Source of the DNA: Gnetum montanum
Lineage: Eukaryota; Streptophyta; Gnetopsida; Gnetales; Gnetaceae
Length of the DNA: 60,000 bases
Assembly (NCBI GenBank): GCA_015680685.1
Contig: MNCI01025089.1
Location: forward strand, 494,543 to 554,542
Direction of reading: 5' to 3'
The notes beneath the pieces are model-generated. The model was given only the letters and a program-made list of their open reading frames with translations, did no database searches and was not told the DNA's origin. This document shows positions 1 through 11,720 of this stretch, one piece after another; the first letter of the stretch is position 1; each line of letters opens with the position of its first letter. A program made the translations under genes and the position numbers.

Positions 1-142
1 GATGGATAACTTGCTAAGCACATTTAGCATCAAACTTAGGGGTAAAGTTGTAATGGAGTCGACCATGATGTTCACATTTCAAGGTACATGTTAGATATCA
101 TTGCTGTAAAATGTTCCATCAATTTCTTTCCTAGGTCATAGT
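1..142 (-). pseudogene. Distal RNase H fragment of gypsy element G4
   Basis: On the minus strand this stretch reads as the end of a Ty3/gypsy RNase H domain, with a run like YDLGKKLMEHFTA followed by stop-broken sequence. It is the continuation of the RNase H that stops at 16160: the frame resumes exactly if C1 (143-16159) and one copy of ATAGT are removed. The integrase and 3' LTR of G4 would lie beyond the left edge of the window. The joining is what I see; the domain name comes from knowledge of plant gypsy RNase H domains. Confidence 0.65.
138..142. repeat. Target-site duplication of C1, left copy (ATAGT)
   Basis: Five bases ATAGT lie directly before the C1 LTR that begins TGAGG at 143. 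The same five bases are at 16160-16164, just after the other LTR. The G4 reading frame is continuous when one copy is removed, so this is a real insertion footprint. Confidence 0.75.
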
Positions 143-1305
143 TGAGGATTATTGAACTTAGAAGTGGGGGATGAATAATTTCCCCATCAAAAATTAATCT
201 TCATAAAAGCCACACCCAAAATTATGTGGTTCCCCAACTTGGGTACTCCACGCTTGGATGGGAGATCACTTACACACCTTTGGACTTTGTTTCTCTCAAA
301 ATATGATTTTAAGGATGTCACACATTGTAAAGCTCTAATATTTTCTCCAGAGTCATTCATCACAACAAATCCACTCAAGCCTGCAAGGTCTTGATATTTT
401 TAGAATGTGGTTTTTAGGATCCCACAACCTTTACAACTTGAGCTCTGCTTTAGAGTGTTGTGATGCTACACTAACACTCAATCCTATAGGATCCTGACAA
501 GCTTAAGGATGATGCCTTCTCATAAGAAGCACATCAACCCCAGCAGAGAAACAAGAAAGAAAAACAAAAATTACAAGGAAAAGATGCAATTGATTTTTCA
601 GTCCTTGTACTTTGAGGCACAGTACAATAAAATCACTATAATAGAAGAAATGATGGTACAATGAGGTACCTCAATAGAAGAAAATAAAGTAAAAAACAAT
701 TGCTTGATGTTAACACACACTTGCTAGAAAACTTGCACATTACCCAAGAGAATGAATAATTATTATAGCTTTGAAGTTTTTGAAATCACCTTGGAATTCA
801 TGTAACAACTATCTAACAACTAGTGGAGACATCTTCTTCGAGATTGAGATGTCTCTATGCAACATACTTCAATTTAAGGGAGATGTCTCTTCTACAAAGG
901 AGACATCTCCTATTTTTGGGAGACATCTTCTCTAGATATCCTCCATTTTATCCAATACATCTTATTCATTAGGGAGAAGTCTTCACTTGATAGAATATGT
1001 CTTTTTCATTTGAAATCTTAATTCCAAAGCTTCCTTTTTATCACTAGAGCATCGCATTTTAGCTTGAAGGCTTCTTTATTTGTCCATGCTCCCTTGAGTC
1101 CTTGTAGTCTTCACTTAGACATCCACATACTTATCCATGCTTTCTTGAGTCCTTGTAGTCTTTACTTTGAAATTTCTTGTAGATGGCATTCTTTAAGCTT
1201 TTTTTTTAGTACTTATCCTTATTCTTGTCCTACAAACACAACAACCACACAAACATCCTTTGTTCTTCATTTTCCTTAAGGTTTTGACATACCAAAATGT
1301 CAATA
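143..1305 (-). repeat. 3' LTR of C1
   Basis: This matches 5638-6488 and then 15742-16159 along its whole length. Shared landmarks include the start near ATTGAACTTAGAAG, the internal GAGACATCTCC motifs, the CCTTGAGTCCTTGTAGTC segments and the end near GTTTTGACATACCAAAA. The inner end could be 1302 or 1305, because the two copies differ there. The LTR is rich in near-palindromic GGAGA(C/T)(A/G)TCTCC words around 820-935. Confidence 0.85.
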
Positions 1306-1306
1306 A

Positions 1307-1321
1307 TCTCCTCCTTTTTGG
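1307..1321 (-). other. Polypurine tract of C1
   Basis: The plus strand reads TCTCCTCCTTTTTGG directly inside the 3' LTR, which is a purine run on the minus (coding) strand. This is the expected site for plus-strand DNA priming next to a 3' LTR. Confidence 0.6.
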
Positions 1322-2479
1322 TGATGTCCAAAACTTAAGAATATGGGTGAGATGATAAACTAATAAATACTAAAAATAATATTAAAGTGTTAAGACATAT
1401 AAATTTCAATGGTAGCTAGGGACTAGGATAAAATCTCTAAGGTTCAGGGCATTTCAAAGATGTATGGAAGGATGACAAAATTGAATATGATGCAATGCAA
1501 AAGTAAAACCTATCTTTGAAAGGTGCATCACATAGAGATAATCAAAATAAACTATTCTTCAAGCTATCCATATAATATGGTAGCATCATATACAAAATCA
1601 CGTATGCGAAAATCCATAAAGATCACATATGTGTGAACATCCAAATTTCTTCTCCTTTTTGGACATTAGAAAAATGAAGAGAGACAACACCCAAGGATCC
1701 TATCCACTAACCTCAATTACATCATTAGACTTTGAATTAGCTACTAAGGATGATCAATAAGTATCCTCCTTGTCATTGTTGCTACTGGTGTAGGAGCTGG
1801 TCAAACATTGTTCATTATCATCTAAAAATAGTACTTGATCAAGAGCCCTCCAAGGATGAAGCTTCACTTGAAAGTGAGATGAAGCTAGTGGATTAGGTTG
1901 AGCTAGAGCTTGCTAAGAAGATGAGAAATCTTCCTTTCTTTAATAAGTAATTTCAATAGGTATCCATTCAAAGATGGTCCCAAAGATACTCTCCATGGCC
2001 TGCTACTTAAAAGATCTAGGAGCATCACCTAGAGGTGGAACATGATGCTCAGGCTACATGGGATCATGATTCTTTCCTTAGACATGAGCCAATGGTGCAT
2101 TGGAGTCAAAAACTAACTCCATCCTTAAGTCATATGCATAGGAAAGGTCCAACTACTATAGAATGCCTGGGTGGTATTCGAATGTCCTCATTGTCAAAAA
2201 TAGGAGTAGTGACCTCCTTGAATTGTTACCCACAGAAAAAATAGGTACACCAATAGTATTCATTCTCTTATGCAAGTAAGAGTGATTCTTTCCAAGCATC
2301 CTAATAACATGAGAAAATGATTAAAGTATCTTCTTCAAGGAAGATATAATCTATGCTATAGTAGATTTGGACCTACTATACTAAGGAGAGGCCCTAGAAG
2401 ATGATGACACTTTCTTCTTCTATGATGAAGATGGCCTGGTGCTTGGTCCTATTACTTTTACATGAGAGAGGCTCCTCTT
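1322..2479. other. C1 internal sequence, no recognisable gene
   Basis: This 1.2-kb stretch lies between the 3' LTR of C1 and the ORF remnant at 2480. On the minus strand a short Ser/Asn/Asp-rich reading (around 1740-1860) could be the tail of that protein. Copia RT motifs such as YVDD were looked for by eye and not found on either strand. Confidence 0.5.
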
Positions 2480-3299
2480 CTAAGCATACTCACTGAGGCT
2501 CCTCTTGAATTTGAATAAATGCATCTTAGGAATAGGTACATCCTTTTGACATATCAACAAATTGATGAGATAGGGGTACCCAAAGATTTTCTCCTTTGCA
2601 TACAAACTCAGCATATCCTCAGAAAGAGTATGGTCCAAGGCTAGTGTTTGTCTTGTAAGAAGGTAGTAGAGCACAAAAGTTTGGGGTCGCAATAGATAGC
2701 TATATATTTTTCATTTTATAATAATGTTATATAATATAATAAGGGACAAAGTGGAAGCATCTGGAGACATCTTGTTCTTATGAATTCATCCTCTATTGAA
2801 AGACACAGACTCACTAAACAGGACATCATAGAACTCATCACAACTTATGGGTATTATATCATTTGTGTAAATATCATTCATAGAATTAATGGTAACCCAA
2901 AAAAATCCACACTAGATATTCTAAGAAGTGCATTCATAACTCGAAGAGACACATCAATTACAAGATCCTAAGCATAGATGTGAACACCCAAACAACAACA
3001 TTTGAAATTGCAATATTGTAGTAAAACTCTCTAATAAGAAATTCTAGAACTAGGAAATTCATTGTGATGAAATCATTCCATTTCAAAAATTTAAAATAAT
3101 CCATCAAGGCTTGCTACCTATGCATAGGAAATGACAAGAAGAGCTCAAAGATGATATTCATGATTTGATTTACCTTAAATTAGTGTTGGGTTCTGGTGCT
3201 TTTGAATTGGGGAATGTAGAAGCTTGGATTGCTACTAGAACTCCTTCTACATATCTTCTTTGGTAGTGGCCTAGAAATTCCTATCTTCTTGTGGGCCAT
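2480..3299 (-). pseudogene. Decayed plant transposon-associated protein inside C1
   Basis: The minus strand gives an apparent start at 3299 (MAHKKIGISRPLPK). It is followed by a stop-broken reading with REFYYNIAISN near 3020 and LYYLLTRQTLALDH near 2640, and then YPYLINLLICQKDVPIP. This order (a short basic N-terminus, a block with a VL-FYxN segment, then a block with LxxLL and GYPYLINxL) resembles the 'putative plant transposon protein' or plant-mobile-domain type found in plant retroelements. The C-terminal 71 codons (2480-2692) are open; upstream there are many stops and at least one frame change. The gene B remnant at 45359-46335 shows a similar order of segments. The family assignment is by eye and tentative; no enzymatic role is implied. 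Confidence 0.4.
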
Positions 3300-3419
3300 T
3301 TTAGATTAAATTGTTATTACTAGTGGAGCCCTAGTCATCTATGTGGGATCTTCTTTAAAGAACAAGATAAAAGAATGTGGCTTTTAAATTTTATAGTTGT
3401 GCCAAATGAATATTTTTGA

Positions 3420-3625
3420 TGAGAAAGAAGACATAATTTATCAAAAGTAGACATCTCCTTTGATTTTAAAACCTCATGCAAACATCTTCTTTTTATAGTA
3501 TATGTCTATACTACACTAAAAGAGATGACAGGTAGACATCTTGCTTTGGGAGTAAACATCTTCATGTAGACGTCTCCTTTTTGGGAGTATAAATATCTTA
3601 GAAGACATCTTCTTTAAAGAGGCTT
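3420..3625. repeat. Cluster of GACATCT-type near-palindromes
   Basis: Within about 200 bp the words AGACATCTCC, AACATCTTC, AGACATCTTG and AGACGTCTCC recur, as in the LTRs of C1 and in the LTR-like pieces at 27590-27670 and 53450-53580. It may be a fragment of another LTR inserted in C1, or a regulatory segment shared among families. The flanks 3300-3419 and 3626-4259 hold nothing else I can name. Confidence 0.4.
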
Positions 3626-4259
3626 GATAGGATGGGGTTCAAGAAAGGCTTCCATGAACTATATTCTTAATATATCCTTATAATAAATTAAAAGCTTACT
3701 TATACCTACCTTTTATGATGATGAGAACTAAAGGTGTTTAGTATGCTAGACAAAGAGTTTCCTCTTCTTAGTCAAACTTCCTTAATGTCTAAGGCTTGGC
3801 TCTCTCTCACAAATTTCTTGGAGAGAGTCTCCTAATTCTCCTATTCCTTCCTTTTAAATTTCCATTCTTTTTTAACCTTCTTATTCTTTTGCTAATTCTT
3901 CCTATGGTCCTACATCGATTCTTTCTCAATGTAGTTTGGTAAGACTAGGGAATTCTATGGTACAACTAGCTATTCATATGATAAAACTTTAAATTTCATT
4001 TCCATTTCTTATTCCACCATTTATTACAATAATATCATCTAATCCTCCTATTGTAGTAAGAGTGATTAGGATGATTAAACCTTTGAGGATCCTTTTGATG
4101 AATAGAAGTTTCTTCTAATTTGGATGTATTAGATTTGCCCTTTGGAATAGCATTTGGTTGAGATTGTATTGTTATAGGTTATTCATATTTTGTATAACAT
4201 CACAATCCATTCTTATCATGTGGAATCCTTCCTTGTCCTAATACCATCTAAAGGGATTC

Positions 4260-5590
4260 TTTTCCCTTTACTAGCCTTTCATTCACTAGTTTGACATCTA
4301 CAATTTCTACCTTAGCCTACTCATAAGACAAGGTTAGTTTTTCATTCTTAGCCTTTAGGTTTGGGATTTCTTTTATGAGCTCCAACATCTTTGAGTTTAA
4401 GAAAGATATGTCCTGGTCCTTAATTATTACCTATTTACACAACTTAGTGCAAAGACTTTGACGTGATAAAAGTTCATTGCAACTAAGTTCAAACCTTTCT
4501 TCATAGATTCAAATTCATCATCTGAGGTGTTAGCATCATCATCTGTAAGGACCGTATATATGAGATGTGAGTCCTTTTCATTATTCTCTACCTCCTCTTC
4601 GCTATGTTCTTCATCATCCAAACTTGTGTGGAAGTTGATCTTTTTTAATATCATATCATTTTTTTCTCTCCTTTGTAACCTACCATTACTAGTACACTTT
4701 AACATCACATGGCCTTTTCCATCACAAACCCAACATTCTACCAAAGAAGAATCAAAATTGGAACTTGAAAATTTTTTACCTCTTTTCTTACCTTTGAATT
4801 TATTGGTTTTCTATTGATTGAAGCTCTTCTTTCTTTTTTCCATCATCCTTTGCACCTTGCTTGAGAGAAGAGCTATTTCTTGTTCACTTCTTTCATTTGG
4901 CTTACCAAGTTCCTTTTCTTTAAAGAATGATTTTAAGGATATGGCTTTTTCTTGAATAGCCCCTTCTCTTATGAGATTCATTTCATAAGAAATAAGAGCT
5001 CTTTGAAGCTTTTCAAATTTTAGAATTGAGAAATCTCTAATTTCTTCCATTGTAGTCACCTTTAGTCTAAATTCCAATTTGAAAGTCCTAATCATTTTTA
5101 TTTTAACATTGCTTTTAGATAAATCTTTATAAATACCTCTAATTACCACAACAAGATCATTTGATCTAGAGAAATAATATTTTATTTTCTTACCTTCTCT
5201 CATTTTTAGCTTACCATACTTTGTAAAAATAACAATTTAGATTATTTAACTATTGAGGTTCCTTCATATGTAGCTTTTAATGTTTTCCAAATGTCCTTGA
5301 CCATTTTACAACCATCTACACTAATTAATTTAGATATATTAAAACCATAGTATAAATAGGTTCTTGCTCTTCAATTAAATATGAACTTATCTCATTCCTC
5401 TTGCATCCATTTGTTTCAAGGCTTGATGGCTCCTATTGTGTTATCAACAAGTAGTGTGTTATCAAGGATTTATTCCTAGACTTCAAACTCCATTGATTCA
5501 AAGATGTCTTGCATCCTTGCCTTCCAATAGCCAAAGTTGAATCCATTGAACATTGGTGGCTTTTTGTAAGAAGTTTCCTTCGTTGTTCAC
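4260..5590 (-). pseudogene. gag of copia element C1
   Basis: Read on the minus strand from about 5590. It begins with the plant copia Gag start (PPMFNGFNFGYWKARMQD), continues through WKTLKATYEGT, and then the open segment 5203-4811 with the UBN2-type block (LKFEKLQRALISYEMNL). Next comes a zinc knuckle C-x2-C-x4-H-x4-C (CWVCDGKGHVMLKC, near 4735) and an acidic tail (4427-4650). A coiled-coil-like stretch (NLKAKNEKLTLSYE) follows near 4340. Gag packages the element RNA in cytoplasmic particles. The copy is dead: stops and frame changes separate the blocks. The primer site for the same strand sits just upstream at 5622, which fixes the orientation. Confidence 0.75.
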
Positions 5591-5621
5591 TCTTGGAAAC
5601 AATGTAGAGCACAAGAGTGAT

Positions 5622-5635
5622 AGGCTATGATACCA
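5622..5635 (-). other. Primer-binding site of C1 (tRNA-iMet-like)
   Basis: The minus strand reads TGGTATCATAGCCT, one change from the usual plant initiator-Met primer site TGGTATCAGAGC. It lies two bases inside the 5' LTR, where minus-strand priming is expected. Confidence 0.8.
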
Positions 5636-5637
5636 CT

Positions 5638-6488
5638 TAAGAATCATTGAACTTAGAAGGGGGAGATGAATACATTTCCAAACAAAAATAAATCATGAGA
5701 AAAACCACATTCAAAATTATGTGGTTTTCCAACTTGAATAATTCACACTTGGAGTGTACATTTCTTGTACACCTCCATACTTTGTTTCTCTCAAAATGTG
5801 GTTTGAAGGGTATCACACCCTATACAAGCTCTAAGCTCTACTATAGAGTGATTCAACACCATGAATCCACTCAACCCTATAAGGTCTCAACAAGCTTAGA
5901 ATGTGGTTTTTAGGATCCCACAATGTTTACAACATGAGCTTTACACTAAAGTGTTGTGACACTATATCAACACTTAATCCCACATCGACAAGCTCAAGGA
6001 TGATGCCTGTCTATAAGAAGCACATCAACCCTAGTGGGGAAACAAGAAACAGAAATAAAAATTACAAGGAAAGAATGCAACTAGTTTGCTAGTCCTTGTA
6101 CTTCAAGGCATAGTACAATAAAATGACTACAACAATACAAATATTTGTATAATGAGGTACACAAATAAAAAAGAATAAAGTGCATAATGATTGCTTGATG
6201 TTGACACTTGCTTGCTCAAAAACTTACACACTGATTAAGAGAGTGAAGTCTTCTTATAGTCTTAAAGTTTTCAAAATAACCTTAGAATTCATGAAATAGC
6301 TATGTAATAGCTAGTGGATATGTCTTCTTCAAGATTGGGATGTCTTTGTTTAACAAACTTCAATTCAAAGGAGACATTTCTTCTACAAGGGAGATGTCTC
6401 TAGGATATGTCGCTAGGGAGACATCTTCTCCTGAAAGGAGCCATCTCTTATTTTTAGAAGATATCTTCTCCTAAAAGGAGTCATCTCT
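5638..6488 (-). repeat. 5' LTR of C1, part next to the primer site
   Basis: Matches 143 to about 905 of the other LTR. The match breaks at 6489, where G1 begins with TGCAATACCC, and resumes at about 15742 with TTCTAGAAGACATC. The break falls inside the GACATCTC-rich stretch. Confidence 0.8.
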
Positions 6489-7815
6489 TGCAATACCCAT
6501 TCATAGGAAGAAAGAACTTACACATGTAGAAAGAAAGCTAGTTCAAAGAAGAAAATGCACAAGTGGCTTTCTTTCTACAACAATCAAACTAACATTAACC
6601 TATAAAATTATAATAAAATGAACAATGTCTAGATAGAGCTCTGAAATAGGTTAATCAATATTAGTTTTTAGAATTAAAAGATAATCTTAAAATGAAATAG
6701 CCGTAGTAAAATATCTATGTAAGATTTATCAAATTAAAAAAATCAAACATTTTTTATTCAATATAAAAAGAAATATCTAATTAGGATCATTTCCACATTT
6801 GTAAAACAAAGAAATGACCACAAAAGTAATAAATTAATCATCTCATATTTGTTCAATCACATAATAATATTTTATAATTTCCAACACACAAAACAAGATC
6901 ATTTGAATTTACCTCTTGTAACCATTTTATCATTAATCATTTCATTAGGAAATGCATATATTCAACAATAGAGAATAGATAGATCACAACCATAAATTAA
7001 CATCATAGGTTTTCCCCCACTCCATCAACTTATAGAAAGATATCAAAATTAGACTTGAGAAGGTATAAGGAAAAAAAGTATAATTCATGATTTAGATCCA
7101 AGATTTATGCATTCAAGGGTGGATGGTCCATCAACTAAATTCCAACCAAAACCCAAGAATTCAAAAATTTTAAAACATTTGCAATTATCGATGGGCCCAA
7201 GAATACTCTCACTTTTTACTGGTAGTACCAATCCTCATATCAGGGATCCTTGGCCCATGATGGCAATCTTTTGCCAAAAAAACCCCAAATCATTATTGTT
7301 CCTTTTGAATCATTATAGACACAACTCTCATCTAAGTCATTTAGGTGTGAGAGTGTAGAGAATAGGTGGAGAGATCCAAAAAAAGTAATAAAGGTTTCAA
7401 CAATCTTGATAATTTCATACAAGCATTGTGAAGGTGGTTGGATAAGCAAGAAGAAAGAAGCTTGAGAAAATCAACCCTTGATGGCCATCATCAAACATAA
7501 CAAATATGGATCATTTTACATCCTTGCTTAAATAGCTTACATACGAGAAGGAATTATCAGAATATCAGATTGCTATGCAACACTTGTTTTCATTCTCCTT
7601 ACTATCTCCTATAGCAGCCATAGTCATCTATGCCTTCCCAAGCACACTCCCTATAGCTATATCCCATCTTTTTTTTCCTGCTTAACTACTTTTACCTTGT
7701 GTTTTTTTTCCTCTCCTCCTCTCCCTATTTGTAGGTAGAATAAGGGATAATGGATGGTTTCTTATAACTGACTCTTTCTTGGGAACTATCTGTTTTTTTT
7801 CTTTCATTTTAAAGG

Positions 7816-7864
<49 letters not shown>

Positions 7865-8730
7865 AACAATGATTCATGAGTTTAATTCTCTTCATGATCA
7901 CTATCAATAAAATATGTATATTCATAGATTGTAGGTTTAATTCCTAAATCAACAATTCTTGATATTTCAGAATTCATATTTTGATAGATCCTAGGTTTAA
8001 TTCCTCTTGATAATTACAAAACATTCCAACATAATATCTATCAATTTATCATTCATAATTTTCATAAGATTCAAGGAAAGAGTTTTCAAAATAGATTCAT
8101 AATAAGGGAAGTTCCAATACATAATCAAATAAGGCACCTTCTTTTTTAGTTCATGAGTGATGTGAATTTTTTCATTATCTTACAAGCCTTGAAAGGTCAT
8201 CACATGACCTTTCTATAGCCTTGGAGAGGGTGCTTATACTCTACTATTTTAAACTAATAAGAGAAATGCATCACATTTAGATAAAATTTTAAAAATAAAA
8301 TATAAAGTTACAGTATTTGCACACAATATTCTTAATTCATGGGTCAGGTTCCTCCAAATTGATTCATAGGTTATGTTCCTCAATATGAGAACCTTTTTGC
8401 ATCTCAACATACCTATTTTAAATTTTAAGGCACACCTTGGAGTATTGTCCTATATTTTTCTTAGCATCTCTAATGAAATAGAATAAAAAATATTTTCTTT
8501 TCCCATATATTAATTATTATTATTATTTTAAAACATTCCTAGCATGTACTTTAAAAATCATAATACATATTAAAATCTAGTCAAGAAATTTATTACTATT
8601 TAAATTAGCCATTTGGACCACAATCCAAACAAAGCACAAACACAACTTATCAACAAAACATACACACAAATAGATAGAAAGACTATTACAATTATTAACT
8701 CAAAAACTCAAGGAGAATTGATTCATTATA
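6489..8730 (-). repeat. 3' LTR of G1
   Basis: Begins TGCAATACCCATTCATAGG on the plus strand and aligns through to GAGAATTGATTCATTA, matching 13353-15741. It has a (TC)n run at 7816-7862, a short internal duplication around 7925-8015 (both halves carry AGGTTTAATTCCT) and long AT-rich stretches. Short ORFs within it (for example 7107-7358 and 7240-7449) are not conserved as proteins and are not genes. Confidence 0.85.
7816..7862. repeat. (TC)n microsatellite in G1 LTR
   Basis: About 23 uninterrupted TC units. The paired LTR has the same run at 14779-14826, so the microsatellite was already in the element when it inserted. Confidence 0.95.
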
Positions 8731-8746
8731 TCTTTCTCCCCTTAAG
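8731..8746 (-). other. Polypurine tract of G1
   Basis: The plus strand reads TCTTTCTCCCCTTAAG directly inside the 3' LTR, giving CTTAAGGGGAGAAAGA on the coding strand. This matches the plus-strand priming site of gypsy elements. Confidence 0.75.
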
Positions 8747-9304
8747 ACATTTCTTCCTGAAAATGTTTAAATAGGTGAGCATAGCTCTCTCTAACCACAT
8801 CCTCCATATTCCAAGAGGTTTTAGATCCATCCTCATTCCAATCAAGCTAAAATTGGCACAATGTACAATTCCTAGGATAGAGCATCCTCTAGTTTGAAAT
8901 CTAGATGAGTTGAACTTGGATGATACAATCTGGGTTGACCTAAAGGTTTTCCAATCACAAACAATGCTTAGAATCATAAACATACCTCATTGAGATAGAG
9001 ATATGAAAAAAATTATGTAAAGTTAATAAACTAGGAGGTAAAGCTATTCTATAAGCAATAGAACAAGTTTTCTCTAAGACTTCAAAAGGGCTAATAAATC
9101 TAGGTTTAAATTTTTTTCTTTTAACATCTCTAATGACATTTTTAAAGGGTTGAACTTTTACGAATACTTTATCTTCAATAGAAAAATCTAGATTCCTCCT
9201 TCTATTATTTTCATAACTCTTTTATCTATCTTGTGCTTGCTTTAGCCTCTCTTTAATTTGATTCATCTTTAGCTACAAATCCAAAATAATCTTAGGCCCA
9301 AAAA
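8747..9304 (-). pseudogene. G1 integrase C-terminus / chromodomain-like tail
   Basis: The minus strand shows frame-shifted remnants of the segment that follows integrase in chromoviruses. Near 8800-8760, one frame reads YAHLFKHFQEEMS, similar to the end of many chromovirus polyproteins. Near 9160-9060, pieces of the region linking integrase to the chromodomain are visible. Stops and at least two frame changes break it. The chromodomain itself, which would guide integration to silent chromatin, is not clearly legible, so this label is tentative. Confidence 0.45.
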
Positions 9305-9850
9305 TCAATTTTTCCTTGGGTTGATCCTAAGAGCCAGGACTCTACATTTTCTACTATACAAGGCTTCATAAGGTGCCATTTCAATGCTGCTTTGGTAGCT
9401 ATTATTGTAGGAAAATTTTATGAAGGGCAATACCTTATCCCAAGTTTTATGATGATCTAATACATTGGTTCTTAAAATATCTTCTACCACCTAAGTTGTC
9501 CTTTCAGCTTGACCATTAGTTTGTGGATGATAGGTTATGGTAAAATTTAGTTTTGTTCCAAGAGCTTGTTGGATAGCTTTCCAAAAATGAGATGTAAAAT
9601 TTGGATTCCTATTTGCAATTATTTTCTTAGGTATGCCATGTAATCTAATTATTTCGTGAATATAAATTTCTACAATCTTTCTAGCATCATAGTCTAATTT
9701 CACTTTGATGAAGTCTATTAACCTTGTTATCCTATCAACTACCACAATTATGGAATCATATCCTCCAATAACTTTAGGTAACCCAACAATAACATCTATT
9801 TCAATCTCATTCCATTTGTATTCTGGAATATTTTATGGTTGTAAAAGACC
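9305..9850 (-). pseudogene. G1 integrase core
   Basis: Integrase joins element DNA into the genome. On the minus strand: EIDVIVGLPK (first acidic region), then an open segment 9745-9491 with IIRLHGIPKKIIANRNPNFT and ending in YHPQTNGQAERTT. After a stop comes 9490-9305 with PFIKFSYNNSYQSSIEMAPY, the usual 'YN...H.S...PFE' block. The second catalytic position, usually Asp in VSDRDPRFT, reads Asn here (ANRNPNFT). The Glu in GQAERT is kept. The domain is therefore catalytically dead even where open. The linker to RNase H (9851-9998) is unreadable. Confidence 0.8.
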
Positions 9851-9998
9851 TGCTAGTACTTGATGTTTATCCTAAACTTGCTAACACATTAAACACCTTA
9901 CCACAAACTCAGCAGCATCTTTTTTCATTCCAAGCTACCAAAATTAATTTTTGATTACATCTAGCATTTTTTTTTTGCCCATAGATGACTTGTATAAA

Positions 9999-10720
9999 CT
10001 ATTTTATGGTCTTCTTCAATTGTCCAATTTCTAAGTTTTGCATTGGCTGGAACATATAATGATCTTGGAAAAGTAGCAAACCATCAATAGTAATTTTAAA
10101 TCCATTTTCTAGTTGACCTAGGTTCTTCTTTTCAAATTTCTTAGAAAAGAATTTATCATTTTTGAGTCCCATTTTAATCAAATTAGAAATTATACTTTTA
10201 AGTAAAAAGGATTCCTTAACATACCTCCTCCAGCTAAGAGCATCTACCACCTTGTTTCCTCTACCCTCATGATAAAGGAGCTCAAAATCATAATCACACA
10301 AGAATTCTAATGAATGACTTTGTCTCATGTTTAAATTAGGTTGGGTAAAAATGTATTTCAAAATTTGATGACTTGACCATACTCTAAATTTATTTCCATA
10401 CAAATAATGTCTCCATATTTGCAAAGCATGGAACATTGGTGCAAGTTTTAAATCATGCACTAGGTAATTGTGTTCTTGAGGTTTTAATTGTCTTAATCCA
10501 TAAGCAACTACCTGATTTTGCTACATTAATACATATCATAATCCCTCACTAGAGGCATCTATATATACATCAAAGTGAACATTTTTTAAAGGCATGATTA
10601 ACATGAGAGCTAATGTTAACTATTCTTTCAACTTTTGGAAAGCCAAAGTATAATTCTTTGACTATTGAAACTAATTGCTCTTCCTTAGCAAAGATGCTAA
10701 AGGGGCTGAAATTTTTGAAA
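9999..10720 (-). pseudogene. G1 RNase H domain
   Basis: The open part is 10460-9999; upstream, stop-broken sequence keeps FDVYIDASSEGL (the first catalytic Asp block) near 10575. In the open part are HALQIWRHYLYGNKF, HQILKYIFTQPNLNMRQ and LEFLCDYDFELLYHEG, matching the standard gypsy order. The usual SDHKSL reads SSHQIL, so one acidic residue is lost. RNase H removes the RNA strand during reverse transcription. It follows RT and precedes integrase, as expected for Ty3/gypsy. Confidence 0.8.
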
Positions 10721-11500
10721 AATATTTTACAAACCTATGGTAGTAGCCTGCTAACCCTGAGGCCAAATAATTATTACATCACTTTTATCTAGATCAACTA
10801 CTAACCCTCTTTTTGATAGGATATGACCAAGAAACTTAATTTCATATTAGCAAAATGCACACTTGCTCTTACTTGCATACAACTTATGTATCCTAAGGTT
10901 TTGTAGGGCTGTTCTTGGGTACTGCTCATGTTCCTCATTTATGTTAGAATATATTAAAATATCATCTATGAACACTAATACCAATTGGTCCAAAAATGAC
11001 TAAAAAATCTAATTCATCATGCTCATAAAGGTATCTAGAACATTAGTTGGACCAAAAGGCATAATAGTGAATTCATAATGTCCATACCTTTATCTAAAAG
11101 CTATTTTTGAAATTTTTTCTTCTTTGATTCTTAGTTAGTAATATCATAACTTTAAATCAATTTTTTAAAATACCGTTGCTTGTTTGAGCTAATAAAAAGG
11201 TCATCAATCCTTGGAAGGGAATATTTATTCTTAATAGTTACCTTATTTAGCTATTGATAATCAATGCATAGGTGTAAGGTTTCATCTTTCTTCTTGAAAA
11301 ATAGAACTAGTGCTTCCCATGATGACACACTAGCCCTAATGAATCCCTTATTTAATAGTTCTTCAAATTGGGCTTTTAACTCATGCATCTCAGTTGGTGA
11401 CATTTTATATTATGCCTTTAAGGCTAGAGCACTTCCTAGAAGAATTTCAATTCCAAAGGCTACCTTTCTTTTTGGTGGCATTCTTGGTAACTCATTAGTA
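10721..11500 (-). pseudogene. G1 reverse transcriptase domain
   Basis: Heavily broken on the minus strand but readable in blocks: FKKKDETLHLCIDYQ near 11300, then LVFIDDILIYSNINEEHEQY near 10960-10935, where the YxDD box is kept as FIDD. GYYHRFVKYFSKISAPLASLL follows near 10735. These are the fingers, catalytic and connection blocks of gypsy RT. At least six stops and several frame changes lie between them. Confidence 0.75.
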
Positions 11501-11720
11501 AACACATCTTTGAACTCATCTACAACTAGATAGTCCAATGATGTTTTCTCTTATTGGTAATCATTATCATTGTTACCTACATACAATTTGATCAAAATTA
11601 TTGCCTTTTCTATTTGTGTCTCTTGCATCATTTGTTTTGCAAAATAATATTTCTTAAGCAATCCCAAGGTTAAGAAAAAAATTTCTAGTTTATTTCTCCA
11701 TTGTTAATTTATATGTAATT

